40,513 nucleotides of DNA from Rhodospirillaceae bacterium (GTDB lineage: Bacteria; Pseudomonadota; Alphaproteobacteria; Rhodospirillales; Rhodospirillaceae), in contig JAIBCD010000027.1 in NCBI GenBank assembly GCA_019694335.1, positions 1-40,513 of the forward strand, read 5' to 3'. Of this stretch, positions 1 to 7,891 are shown piece after piece (position 1 is the stretch's first letter; every line of letters begins with the position of its first letter). The position numbers and the translations under genes are program-made. Below the pieces are notes generated by a model. The model did no database searches. It was not told the DNA's origin and worked only from the letters and a program-made list of their open reading frames with translations.

Positions 1-741
1 CCGCCATATACGCCGCTGCTCGAAAGCGGATCGGTGCGCGCCACCCTCGCCAACTACCGCGATGTCTTCGCCGATTCCTTCTATGCCGGCGCCTATGCCG
101 GTTCGCTCAAGATCGCCGGGTTCGCCGCCGTCCTCGCCGTGCTCGCGGGGTATCCCATGGCCTATGCCATTGCCCAAGCACCCGAACGCCGGCGCGGGTT
201 TTTGCTCCTGCTGGTGACCTTGCCGTTCTGGACCTCGCTGCTGATCCGCGTCTACGCCTGGATCGGCTTGCTGCGTCCGGGCGGGGTGATCAACAGGCTG
301 CTGGAATCCGCCGGCCTGATCGACGCGCCCCTCAAGCTGATCAACACCACCGGCGCGGTCTGCCTCGGCATGGTCTATGCCTACCTGCCGTTCATGGTGC
401 TGCCGCTCTACGCGCGCCTGGAGCGGCTGGACCCTGCCCTGATCGAAGCGGCCAACGATCTCGGTGCGCGGCCCTGGCGCGCATTCCTCGCGGTGACATT
501 GCCGCTGTCCTTGCCGGGCGTGGTCGCGGGCGCGCTTCTGGTGTTCATCCCCTGCGTCGGCGAGTTCGTGATCCCCGATCTTCTCGGCGGGCCGGATACC
601 GTGATGATCGGCAAGGTGCTGTGGAGCGAGTTCTTCTCCAGCCGCGACTGGCCGCTGTCGGCCGCTCTGACCGTGGCGATGATGGCGGTGCTGGTGATTC
701 CGATCCTGGCTCTGCAGCGGACGCTGGGGGAGGAGCCATGA
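1..741 (+). CDS. potB: Spermidine/putrescine-type ABC transporter permease, 5'-truncated
   Basis: Inner-membrane permease subunit of a polyamine-type (PotABCD/PotFGHI family) ABC importer. The frame is open from base 1, and the residues before the GTG at 34 read PPYTPLLESGSV, which looks like family sequence, so the true start lies outside the window and that GTG is probably internal. The protein shows the usual hydrophobic segments, the PFWTSLLIRVYAWIGLL stretch typical of PotB/PotH, and the cytoplasmic EAA loop (EAANDLGARPWRAFLAVTLP), which contacts the ATPase. The stop overlaps the next permease by ATGA, so the two are translationally coupled. The ATPase and binding protein are expected upstream. 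Polyamine is the family's usual substrate; the true substrate cannot be read from a permease. Confidence 0.88.
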   Translation, partial: PPYTPLLESGSVRATLANYRDVFADSFYAGAYAGSLKIAGFAAVLAVLAGYPMAYAIAQAPERRRGFLLLLVTLPFWTSLLIRVYAWIGLLRPGGVINRLLESAGLIDAPLKLINTTGAVCLGMVYAYLPFMVLPLYARLERLDPALIEAANDLGARPWRAFLAVTLPLSLPGVVAGALLVFIPCVGEFVIPDLLGGPDTVMIGKVLWSEFFSSRDWPLSAALTVAMMAVLVIPILALQRTLGEEP

Positions 742-1541
742 GGCGCATCCCCTGGCTTTCGCTGGCCTTGGCCACGGGCCTCGCGTTTCTCTATGTGCCG
801 CTGGCGGCGGTGATCGTCTATTCCTTCAATGCCTCGCGGCTGGTGACCGTCTGGACCGGCTTCTCGACGGTCTGGTACGGCGAATTGCTGAACGACCGGC
901 AGATCATCGCGGCAGCCGAGACCAGCCTGATTGTCGGCGTGTTGTCGGCGACACTCGCGGCGATCGTGGGCACGGCCGCCGGCTACGCGCTGGCGCGGTT
1001 CGGCGCTTTCCGCGGCCGCTGGCTGTTCGCCACCGCGGCCATCGCGCCGCTGGTGGTGCCGGAAGTGATCACCGGGCTCTCGCTCCTGCTCCTGTTCGTG
1101 GCGGCGGAAAGCGCCTTGCCGTTCCTTCCGGGGCGCGGCGTCGCCACCATCGTGATCGCCCACGCCAGCTTCACCATGGCGACGGTCGCATTGATCGTGC
1201 GCGCGCGCCTGGCTGGCATGGACCGCGAGGTCGAGGACGCGGCGCGCGATCTGGGCGCGCGTCCGTTCACCGTGTTCTTCCGGATCACGTTGCCGATGAT
1301 GGCGCCGGCGCTGGCGGCCGGGTGGCTATTGGCTTTTGTCCTGTCGCTGGACGACGTGGTGATCGCGAGCTTCGTGGCCGGCCCGCAGTCCACAACCCTG
1401 CCGATGGTGGTCTATTCGAGCATCCGTTTGGGGGTCAGCCCCAAGATCAATGCGCTCGCGGCGTTGCTGGTGGCGGTCACGGCGGTATTATTGGGGATCG
1501 CCGCGCTTATGGGCCGCAAGGGTGTCAGCGCCCGGCGGTGA
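738..1541 (+). CDS. potC: Spermidine/putrescine-type ABC transporter permease
   Basis: Second permease of the polyamine-type importer, 267 residues, close to the length usual for PotC/PotI. The chosen start is the ATG at 738, whose last two bases begin the TGA of the preceding permease; an upstream in-frame ATG at 621 would only extend the protein back into the previous gene. An N-terminal membrane segment (LALATGLAFLYVPLAAVIVYSF) is followed by the permease domain and the EAA loop EDAARDLGARPFTVFFRITLP. The segment FVLSLDDVVIASFVAGP is characteristic of PotC-type permeases. It appears to be the last gene of its operon: the next gene is convergent and overlaps its 3' end by 17 bases. Confidence 0.9.
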   Translation: MRRIPWLSLALATGLAFLYVPLAAVIVYSFNASRLVTVWTGFSTVWYGELLNDRQIIAAAETSLIVGVLSATLAAIVGTAAGYALARFGAFRGRWLFATAAIAPLVVPEVITGLSLLLLFVAAESALPFLPGRGVATIVIAHASFTMATVALIVRARLAGMDREVEDAARDLGARPFTVFFRITLPMMAPALAAGWLLAFVLSLDDVVIASFVAGPQSTTLPMVVYSSIRLGVSPKINALAALLVAVTAVLLGIAALMGRKGVSARR

Positions 1542-1794
1542 CCTTGCCGCCCTGGATGACGGCGACGTCCCTCCCGGCGACCTCCACCGAGGTGTCGCCG
1601 ACCAGGATGACGCAGGACGTGCAGACATTGGCCACCCGCTCGCCGGCCTTGAGGGTGAGCACATTGCTCTGCCCGTCGTTGGTGTTCACCACCGCTTCCC
1701 GATCGACACGGTCGCGGTTGACGAGGTCGACGGCCAACGCCGGTGTGCTGACCAGAATTGCCATGGCCCCTAAAGCTTTTGTGACGGATTTCAT
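1525..1794 (-). CDS. Small secreted/periplasmic protein with CxxC
   Basis: An 89-residue protein with a clear Sec signal peptide (MKSVTKALGAMAILVSTPALA, cleaved before VDLVNRD). The start at 1794 is preferred over the longer frame from 1857 because it puts the signal peptide at the N-terminus and has a GAGGGGGAT ribosome-binding site just upstream. The mature part is about 68 residues, mostly predicted beta, with a CTSC motif (two cysteines two residues apart) near its middle. I recognise the general look of small alphaproteobacterial periplasmic hypotheticals but no named family. The cysteines could form a disulfide or bind metal; that is inference. It is convergent with the permease gene and divergent from the Nudix gene. 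Confidence 0.7.
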   Translation of the reverse strand: MKSVTKALGAMAILVSTPALAVDLVNRDRVDREAVVNTNDGQSNVLTLKAGERVANVCTSCVILVGDTSVEVAGRDVAVIQGGKVTAGR

Positions 1795-1875
1795 CGACGC
1801 TATCCCCCTCGCAGGCCCTAGGATAGTACAGGCCGAGCACGGACTGGGAGAGGGCATGACGACCCCGAGGCGCCG

Positions 1876-2334
1876 ATGAGAGCCCTGATCGCGGCCCTAT
1901 GCCGGCGCCTGCCGGGCTGGCTGATCCGCGGGCTGCTGCATGCCGCCAATCCGCATTTCATCGTCAGCGCGGCGGGGATCTTCCGCAACGGTGCGGGCGA
2001 GGTGCTGTTGTTGCGGCATGTGGTCCGGGGCAGCTATCCCTGGGGCTTGCCGGGCGGGTTCCTCAAGGCCGGGGAGACCCCGGAGCAGGGCGCGGTGCGC
2101 GAACTCACCGAGGAAACCGGCCTTGTGGCCGGCGCCGCCGGGATCGTGGGCGTGAACATGATCTCGCCGCGGCATATGGAAATGATCGTGCTCGGCGCCA
2201 CGGCGGTCGAAATGCCCTCCCGGCTCGATTTCGAGATTTTCGAAGCCCGGTTTTTCGCGGTGAACCGGCTGCCCGAGGACATGCCGCCCGGGCACCGCCG
2301 GGTGGTCCTCGAAATTGCAAACAAGAGTTGCTGA
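1876..2334 (+). CDS. Nudix hydrolase
   Basis: A 152-residue single-domain Nudix hydrolase. The Nudix box GX5EX7REUXEEXGU is complete, from G61 through E67, R75-E76, E79-E80 to G82-L83, and provides the Mg2+-binding glutamates for hydrolysis of a nucleoside diphosphate linked to another group. The N-terminal 25 residues are hydrophobic and basic (LCRRLPGWLIRGLLHAANP) and precede the fold proper; they may be a short membrane-facing helix. The segment GSYPWGLPGGFLKAGE resembles the ADP-ribose/NADH-type branch, but the substrate cannot be assigned. The gene begins 81 bases from the divergent small secreted protein gene and is followed by ferredoxin after 64 bases. Confidence 0.85.
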   Translation: MRALIAALCRRLPGWLIRGLLHAANPHFIVSAAGIFRNGAGEVLLLRHVVRGSYPWGLPGGFLKAGETPEQGAVRELTEETGLVAGAAGIVGVNMISPRHMEMIVLGATAVEMPSRLDFEIFEARFFAVNRLPEDMPPGHRRVVLEIANKSC

Positions 2335-2398
2335 CAAAGGCCTTGCGGGCAAAAGGCGACCTGCGATACCCAGCGCTCCTCTGGGAAAAGGGTTCGCC

Positions 2399-2716
2399 AT
2401 GGCTATCATCAACGTCACCGACCGCGCCGGCCGCAAGCACGTCATCGACGCCACGCCGGGCCCTTCGCTCATGGAAATTCTGCGTGACCGCAATCTCGAT
2501 GTGGAAGCGGTGTGCGGCGGCTGCTGTTCCTGCGCCACCTGCCATGTGCTGATCGACGACGCCTGGACCGCCAAGACCGGCCAGCGTTCCGAGGACGAAC
2601 AGGAACTGGTGGAACACACCGGCGCCTACAAACCCGCCAACTCGCGCCTGTCGTGCCAGATCCGTTTCACCGACGCCCTCGACGGCATCGCGCTGATCAT
2701 CGCGCCGGGTGAATAG
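2399..2716 (+). CDS. 2Fe-2S ferredoxin, adrenodoxin/ISC type
   Basis: A 105-residue electron carrier of the adrenodoxin/Fdx type, which typically feeds electrons to iron-sulfur cluster assembly or to P450 or dioxygenase partners. The cluster ligands are C39, C45, C48 and C86 in the CX5CX2C...C pattern (CGGCCSCATCH, then SRLSCQI). Two extra cysteines, C42 and C43, lie inside the loop where alanine is common. The ATG at 2399 is chosen over an upstream in-frame start at 2315 because it matches the family N-terminus and is preceded by a purine-rich GGGAAAAGGG site. No isc/suf genes or oxygenase are nearby, so the partner is unknown. Confidence 0.9.
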   Translation: MAIINVTDRAGRKHVIDATPGPSLMEILRDRNLDVEAVCGGCCSCATCHVLIDDAWTAKTGQRSEDEQELVEHTGAYKPANSRLSCQIRFTDALDGIALIIAPGE

Positions 2717-2824
2717 CGGAACGTGTCCAGGAAAAGTGGGCGCCGCCGCCGGCTGAAGGCCGGCTGATTCAAGAAAGCGCGCCTTCCGCGCGCGGCCGCC
2801 CGGAACACGCGACCAAACAAAAAA
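2717..2824. terminator. GC-rich hairpins between convergent genes
   Basis: This 108-base gap between the convergent ferredoxin and acyltransferase genes holds a perfect 6-bp stem GCCGGC with a 5-base loop (near 2750-2766) and a second GCGCG/CGCGC hairpin (near 2778-2793). The outer parts, CGTGTCC near 2721 and GGAACACG near 2803, are imperfectly complementary. The block may fold into one large structure acting as a bidirectional terminator. There is no strong T-run, so classical intrinsic termination is not certain. It may also be a decayed intergenic palindrome. Confidence 0.4.
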
Positions 2825-3706
2825 CTAATCAGGCCAGCGGCGGTGCATCCATAGCCACTGCCCGGGCTTTCGCCTGATCCACTGCTCCAGGCGTTCGTTC
2901 ACCTTGGTCAGGCCGGCGCGGAGCGCGCTTTCGTCGCCGGGCGGGCCGGGGGCAAAGGCGAAGGGTTCCTCCACCGACACCAGATAGCGGCCTTCGGGCA
3001 TGCGCTCGGTGCGCACCGGGAACACCGGGCAGCCATAACGCATGGCGAGGCTGACCACCGCCGGGCTGGTGTAGGCGGCCCGGCCGAAGAACGGCACGGC
3101 CAAGCCGGTGTTGAGTTTCTGGTCCACCACCATGATGACATGGGCCGCGTCCATCAGCGCCCGCACGATGCGCCGTGCTCCCGCCACGCCCTTGGCCAGC
3201 ATGTCGGCGGTATAGGGGGCGCGCGCTTCGGCGATCATCTGGTCCACCAGCGGATTGTTGGCGGCGCGGTAGACGATGGTCAGCGGCTTGGTGCGCCCGG
3301 TCAGGGCCAGGGGAATCACTTCCCAGTTGGCCAGATGGGCGCAAAACAGGATCACCGGCTGGCTGGCGGGGATCGCCGCCAGCCGCTCGAAACCCTCGAC
3401 ATCGACGCGGCGTTCGCGGTCGAGCCGTTGCAGCAGCGCGTATTCCACCATGGTGCGGCCGAAATTGTCCCAGGCCTCCGTCAGCCATGTATCGCGCTGG
3501 GCGGCGCCGGCCTCGGGCAAGGCCGCGGCCATGTTGCGCCGGGCGATGCCGTCGGCGCGCGTGCGCGGGCCGACCTTGCGCCCCAGCCAGCCGCCGAAAT
3601 TGGATGCGGTGCGCGTGGGCAACAACCGCAGCAGCCCAAACATCAGGTGCGCGGCGAAGGCTTCAAGACGGTGGCGGACGGGATATTTGAGTGGGGTATC
3701 GGTCAT
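2825..3706 (-). CDS. Lipid A biosynthesis acyltransferase (LpxL/HtrB family)
   Basis: A 293-residue late acyltransferase that would transfer a secondary acyl chain onto lipid A at the inner membrane. The catalytic HX4E motif is present as H124-LANW-E129 within LFCAHLANWE. The family signature around the C-terminus (GQWLWMHRRW) is also present, and there is a hydrophobic N-terminal stretch (AAHLMFGLLRLLP). The start at 3706 gives a normal family length. The gene is divergent from a glycosyltransferase gene across about 100 bases, so the two may share a control region. A role in envelope glycolipid synthesis fits both. Whether the chain is laurate or another acid cannot be told. Confidence 0.88.
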   Translation of the reverse strand: MTDTPLKYPVRHRLEAFAAHLMFGLLRLLPTRTASNFGGWLGRKVGPRTRADGIARRNMAAALPEAGAAQRDTWLTEAWDNFGRTMVEYALLQRLDRERRVDVEGFERLAAIPASQPVILFCAHLANWEVIPLALTGRTKPLTIVYRAANNPLVDQMIAEARAPYTADMLAKGVAGARRIVRALMDAAHVIMVVDQKLNTGLAVPFFGRAAYTSPAVVSLAMRYGCPVFPVRTERMPEGRYLVSVEEPFAFAPGPPGDESALRAGLTKVNERLEQWIRRKPGQWLWMHRRWPD

Positions 3707-3808
3707 AGGCGGCAGACTTATAGCGCGTATACGCTTTTATTTGGTCGCATTTTCTACGATGAACCGGTACCCACTTCCTCGGAAAATGCTCCGGTAGGAG
3801 TGTGGCAT

Positions 3809-4828
3809 ATGCGCGTATTGCAAGTCATGGCCAGCGGCCGCCACGGCGGCGCGGAGTTGTTCTACGAGGATCTGGTGCCGGCGCTGGCGAAGGCTGGGGC
3901 CGAGCAGGTGGGCGTGATCCGCCCGTATCCCGACCGTGCGGCGATCCTTAGGCAGGCCGGCTGCCGCGTCACCATGCTGAAGTTCGGCGGGCCGCTCGAT
4001 CTGGTCACGCGCTTCAAGCTGGCGAAGATCGCCAGGACCGAACAGCCCGACATCGCCATGGGCTGGATGAACCGCGCCTGCAACGACCTTCCCACGGGGC
4101 CGTGGGTGAACGTCGGCCGCCTCGGCGGCTATTACGACCTCAAATACTACCGCCGCTGCACCCAGCTGATCTGCAACACGCCGGACATCTGCGACTATGT
4201 GGTGCGCGCAGGCCGCAAGGCGGACGCCGTGCACTACATCCCCAATTTCTGCCCGGTGCGCGACGAGCCGCCCGTGGACCGTGCGCTGCTTGGCGGCGAG
4301 GCCGCGCCGGTGCTGCTGATCCTCGCGCGCCTGCATCCCGCCAAGGGGATCGATGTCGCCCTGCGGGCGCTGCCGGAGATCAAGGACGCGGTGTTGTGGA
4401 TCGCGGGCGATGGCCCGGATGAAGCCAAGCTCAAACGTCTGACCGCCGACCTCGGCCTCGGCAATCGCGTGCGCTTCCTCGGCTGGCGCGACGACCGTTC
4501 GGCGCTGCTCAAGGCCGCCGATGTCTGCCTGCTGCCGTCGCGCATGGAGCCGTTCGGGAATGTGGTTCTCAATGCCTGGGCCCACGGCGTGCCGCTGGTG
4601 GCCTCCATGAGCCAGGGCCCCGGCAAGCTGGTGCAGGATGGCGACGACGGACTGCTGGTCCCGGTGGACAACGCGGGTGCCCTGGCGGCGCGGGTGAAGG
4701 CGGTGCTTGGCGACAGGGCGCTGGCCAAGCGGCTCACGGCCGGAGGATTGCGGCGCACCGCCGCCGAATTCTCCGAGTCCGCGGTGGTCGAGCGCTATCT
4801 CGCGATTTACCGCGCGTTTCTGGCTTAA
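3809..4828 (+). CDS. GT4-family glycosyltransferase
   Basis: A 339-residue GT-B fold glycosyltransferase of the GT4 type. The N-terminal domain begins MRVLQVMASGRHGGAE, with the glycine-rich acceptor/donor loop. The C-terminal domain carries LLILARLHPAKGIDVALRAL and the donor-binding region SRMEPFGNVVLNAWAHGVP. The usual EX7E motif is modified: E247 is present but the second position is N255. The ATG at 3809 is chosen because it has TAGGAG eight bases upstream and starts the fold directly, although the frame is open further 5' inside the divergent acyltransferase gene. The most likely role is transfer of a sugar to a lipopolysaccharide core or other envelope glycan, inferred from the fold and the lipid A neighbour. 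Confidence 0.85.
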   Translation: MRVLQVMASGRHGGAELFYEDLVPALAKAGAEQVGVIRPYPDRAAILRQAGCRVTMLKFGGPLDLVTRFKLAKIARTEQPDIAMGWMNRACNDLPTGPWVNVGRLGGYYDLKYYRRCTQLICNTPDICDYVVRAGRKADAVHYIPNFCPVRDEPPVDRALLGGEAAPVLLILARLHPAKGIDVALRALPEIKDAVLWIAGDGPDEAKLKRLTADLGLGNRVRFLGWRDDRSALLKAADVCLLPSRMEPFGNVVLNAWAHGVPLVASMSQGPGKLVQDGDDGLLVPVDNAGALAARVKAVLGDRALAKRLTAGGLRRTAAEFSESAVVERYLAIYRAFLA

Positions 4829-4888
4829 AGACACTCCAAGGACGGCATTCCGCCTCGATTGTCCCGCCGTGCGGGACAGGGCATAGTC

Positions 4889-6685
4889 ATGGGGATGCCC
4901 AAGCAAGCCTCCAAGCGCGTGGCGGACAAGGCCGAGGTCCAAACCGGCGCGGATAAACATGCCGGTCATGGCGTAAAGGATCACCTCGGTCTCCTGGCGG
5001 AGATGACGCGCGAGTTCACCGCCAGTTCCGACTACAAGACCATCGCCCAGTCGGCCTTGGCGCGCATCACCACCTATATGGGCGCCGAGGCCGCGTCCCT
5101 GTTCCTGGTCAGCGACACCGGCGAAGCGCTGGTGTGCTCGGCGTGCTACGGGCCCGTGGACATCACCGGGCTCAATATCGCCGCCAACACCGGCGTGGTC
5201 GGCCGCGCCGTGGCGACCCGCGAAGGCGCCCTGGTGCGCGATGTCGCCGAGCGCGCGGATTTCGGCGCGGCGGTGGACGCCAAGACCGGCTTCACCACCC
5301 GTTCGCTGCTGGTGGCGCCGCTGGCGATCGGCGGCGACTGCCTGGGCGCGATCGAGGTCATCAATCGCATCGGCGGCGACGGGCTGTTCGACGCCGAGGA
5401 CTTGCTGCTGCTCGAAACCCTCGCCGGCGCCGCCGCGCTCGCCATCAGCAATTTCCGCCTCACCCACAAGATCGTCCAGCAGGAACGCAACCAGCACGAG
5501 TTGGAACTCGCGGCCGAGATCCAGCGCGACCTGTTGCCGCAGGCCACCAGCCGGGATTTCCCGATCCACGGCATCAATATTCCGGCGCGGTCGGTGTCGG
5601 GCGATTTCTTCGACATCCTGCCGCTGCCCGACGGGCGCATCTGGTTCAACGTCGCCGACGTGTCCGGCAAGGGCATGAACGCGGCCCTCTTGATGGCCAA
5701 GACCTCGAGCCTGTTCCGCTGCCTCGCCAAAAGCGCCGAGGATCCGGGCCAGCTCCTGAACGCCATCAACAACGAACTGTGCGAAACCAACTCCCACGGC
5801 ATGTTCGTGACCATGGTGGGCGGCCTGTTCCACCCCGGCACCGGCTCCCTGCGCCTTACCAACGCCGGCCACGAGCCGCCCCTGCACTTCGATTTGCGGA
5901 CCGAGCGCTTCATCGCCATTCCCGCCGACGCGCCGCCTCTGGGCATCGCCCAGGATATCGCCGGGCCTGATGGTTTTCCGGTGACCGAGATCTTTCTCGC
6001 TGGCGGCATGCTCTATGTGTTCACCGATGGCCTGACCGAGGCCACCACCTTCGGCGGCGGCATGCTGGGGATCGACGGCGTGCGCGCCCTGATCCGCGAC
6101 CATGCCGAGGAGACCCCGGACCTGCGCCTGAAAAGCATCGCCGGTGCGGTCAAACTGCCCGGTCAGTCCTTGCGCGACGATTTGACCCTTTTGGTGGTCG
6201 AGGACATGGGCCTCGCGCCGGTCGGGGCCAAGCCGCCGATCGACAACAAGCTCTCGGTGGAAGACGGCCAGATCATGCGCATCCGCATTCCGGCCCGCCC
6301 CGACCGGCTGAAGCTGATCCGCGCCGCCACCGAACAGGCCTGCAAATATTGCGACGCGCCGGAGCCCTGGACCTTCGACCTGAAAATGGCCGTGGACGAG
6401 GCCTGCCAGAACATCGTCCGCCACGCCTACGGGAACCGGGGCGAAGGCGACATCATGATCGACTATTCGCGCGAAGGGGACGTCCTGGTGGTCGACATCA
6501 TGGATTTCGCCGACGCGGTCGACCCCGAAACCATCAAATCCCGCAATCTCTCGGAAGTCCGGCCTGGGGGCCTGGGTGTTCATCTGATCAAATCGGTCTG
6601 TGACGACGCCCGGTTTGTGCCGCCGCCGCCGGGCGTCGGGAACTTATTTAAATTGACCAAACGCCTGCCAAACAAGGTAAGTTAA
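4889..6685 (+). CDS. GAF-SpoIIE phosphatase-HATPase regulator (RsbU/RsbW-like fusion)
   Basis: A 598-residue signalling protein with three domains: a GAF sensor (about 35-190); a short coiled linker (QQERNQHELELAAEIQRDLLPQ); a PP2C/SpoIIE serine phosphatase (about 215-430) with metal-binding aspartates D239 and D242 (SGDFFD) and D380 (FTDGLTEA); and a GHKL ATPase/anti-sigma kinase domain (about 450-595) with E504 and N508 of the N-box and the G-box GGLGVHLIKSV. It thus carries both the dephosphorylating and phosphorylating activities used on STAS proteins in partner switching. The ATG at 4889, with GGGACAGG upstream, is preferred over a TTG at 4859. The next gene encodes a STAS protein 27 bases downstream, the obvious substrate. 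Confidence 0.88.
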   Translation: MGMPKQASKRVADKAEVQTGADKHAGHGVKDHLGLLAEMTREFTASSDYKTIAQSALARITTYMGAEAASLFLVSDTGEALVCSACYGPVDITGLNIAANTGVVGRAVATREGALVRDVAERADFGAAVDAKTGFTTRSLLVAPLAIGGDCLGAIEVINRIGGDGLFDAEDLLLLETLAGAAALAISNFRLTHKIVQQERNQHELELAAEIQRDLLPQATSRDFPIHGINIPARSVSGDFFDILPLPDGRIWFNVADVSGKGMNAALLMAKTSSLFRCLAKSAEDPGQLLNAINNELCETNSHGMFVTMVGGLFHPGTGSLRLTNAGHEPPLHFDLRTERFIAIPADAPPLGIAQDIAGPDGFPVTEIFLAGGMLYVFTDGLTEATTFGGGMLGIDGVRALIRDHAEETPDLRLKSIAGAVKLPGQSLRDDLTLLVVEDMGLAPVGAKPPIDNKLSVEDGQIMRIRIPARPDRLKLIRAATEQACKYCDAPEPWTFDLKMAVDEACQNIVRHAYGNRGEGDIMIDYSREGDVLVVDIMDFADAVDPETIKSRNLSEVRPGGLGVHLIKSVCDDARFVPPPPGVGNLFKLTKRLPNKVS

Positions 6686-6712
6686 CCCCTTACGGAGCAT
6701 CAGAGCGAGACG

Positions 6713-7039
6713 ATGAGCTACGAGATTCGCAATGTGAACGGGGCGGCGGTGGTGGCGCTCAACGGCGACGTCGACCTGCAGACCTCGCCGGTGGTCCGCC
6801 AGAAGCTGCTCGAGAGTCTCGAGGGCAACACCAAGGTCGTGGTCGACCTGTCGGCGGTGAACTACATCGATTCCTCGGGCGTCGCCTCGCTGGTCGAAGC
6901 GTTCCAAGTTAGCCGCAAGAAAGGCGCCTCGTTCGCGCTCGCCAGCGTGTCGTCGGCCGCCATGCGGGTGTTGTCGCTCGCGCGCCTCGACAAGGTGTTC
7001 ACCATCCATTCGTCCGTCGAAGCGGCTACTCAAGGCTGA
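6713..7039 (+). CDS. STAS-domain protein (anti-sigma factor antagonist/MlaB-like)
   Basis: A 108-residue single STAS domain. It contains the phosphorylation-site motif YIDSSGVASL (D53-S54-S55-G56). S55 aligns with the serine phosphorylated in SpoIIAA and RsbV. Two roles are possible. As an RsbV-type antagonist it would be the substrate of the upstream phosphatase/kinase fusion. As an MlaB-type protein it would bind and stabilise the MlaF ATPase encoded two genes downstream; in E. coli MlaB is also a lone STAS domain encoded in the mla operon. Its position between the two sets of genes, 27 bases after one and 11 bases before the other, supports both, and the two roles could be combined. It is not a membrane protein. 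Confidence 0.88.
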   Translation: MSYEIRNVNGAAVVALNGDVDLQTSPVVRQKLLESLEGNTKVVVDLSAVNYIDSSGVASLVEAFQVSRKKGASFALASVSSAAMRVLSLARLDKVFTIHSSVEAATQG

Positions 7040-7050
7040 GATGCAGTGCC

Positions 7051-7887
7051 ATGGCCGAGGCTCCGATCCAAGGCGGCGCTAACGGCCTGTCCACAAAAAT
7101 CACCGCGGTCCTGACTCGCCTGGGCGAAAAGGCGGTCGCCGCCGTCGCCGAAATCGGCCTGGGCGCCGTGCTGTTCGGCCAGAGCGTGTTCTGGATTTTC
7201 ATGGGCCGCCGCCAGGCCCAGCCGGTGCGCATCGGCGCAACCTTCGCCCGCTGCATGGAAGTCGGCATCGAGGCCCTGCCGATCGTCACCATGATGTCGA
7301 TCACCATCGGCATCATGCTGGCGATCCAGGGGATCTATGCGCTGCGCGTATTCGGCGCCGAGGACCAGGTCACCATCGGCCTGGGGCTGTCGGTGGTGCG
7401 CGAATTCGGGCCGCTGATCACCGGCATTCTGATTTCCGGCCGCACCGGCTCGTCGCTGGCGGCGCGCATCGGCACCATGCGCATCAGCCAGGAAATCGAC
7501 GCACTCACCGTCATGGGCATCAATCCGGTGCGGTTCATCGTCGCCCCGGCCCTGATCGCCATGTTCGTGATGGTGCCGCTGCTCGCCTTCTGGGCGGATA
7601 TGGTGATGCTCGCCGGCGCCGGCTGGTACGTGACGGTCGATCTCGGCATGACCTTCTCGGCCTATGTGCAGCGCCTGACCGAGACCGTGACCCTGCACGA
7701 CGTCATGCACGGCTTGTCCAAGGCGGGGCTGTTCTCGGTCCTGATCACCCTGGTGGGCGTGATCAACGGCGCCAGCGTGTCCGGCGGCGCGGAGGGCGTG
7801 GGCAAGATGACCACGCGCTCGGTGGTGCTGTCGATCAGCGCCATCATCGTGACCGACATGGTCTTCGCTTACGTCACGACCCGGTGA
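7051..7887 (+). CDS. mlaE: MlaE-type lipid ABC transporter permease
   Basis: A 278-residue permease of the MlaE/TTG2B family, which with MlaF and MlaD moves phospholipids between the inner membrane and the periplasm. Family landmarks visible are VVREFGPLITGILISGRTGSSLAARIGTM, the EIDALTVMGINPVRF coupling-helix region, and a C-terminal hydrophobic segment ending in VFAYVTTR. An N-terminal amphipathic region (FGQSVFWIFMGRR) precedes the membrane segments. It starts 11 bases after the STAS gene stop and ends 4 bases before the ATPase gene, so the genes are co-transcribed. No mlaC-like periplasmic carrier is encoded in this operon. Confidence 0.92.
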   Translation: MAEAPIQGGANGLSTKITAVLTRLGEKAVAAVAEIGLGAVLFGQSVFWIFMGRRQAQPVRIGATFARCMEVGIEALPIVTMMSITIGIMLAIQGIYALRVFGAEDQVTIGLGLSVVREFGPLITGILISGRTGSSLAARIGTMRISQEIDALTVMGINPVRFIVAPALIAMFVMVPLLAFWADMVMLAGAGWYVTVDLGMTFSAYVQRLTETVTLHDVMHGLSKAGLFSVLITLVGVINGASVSGGAEGVGKMTTRSVVLSISAIIVTDMVFAYVTTR

Positions 7888-7891
7888 CGTC

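Noticed and set aside
3737-6583. A 948-codon open frame on the minus strand
   Set aside because: It lies opposite the glycosyltransferase and phosphatase genes. Its translation is low-complexity and rich in G, A, H, R and D, typical of the antisense of GC-rich coding DNA.
4889-7039. Classical general stress sigma-factor locus
   Set aside because: No sigma factor or separate anti-sigma kinase gene follows; the next genes are lipid transporter genes, so a sigma-factor target is possible only elsewhere.
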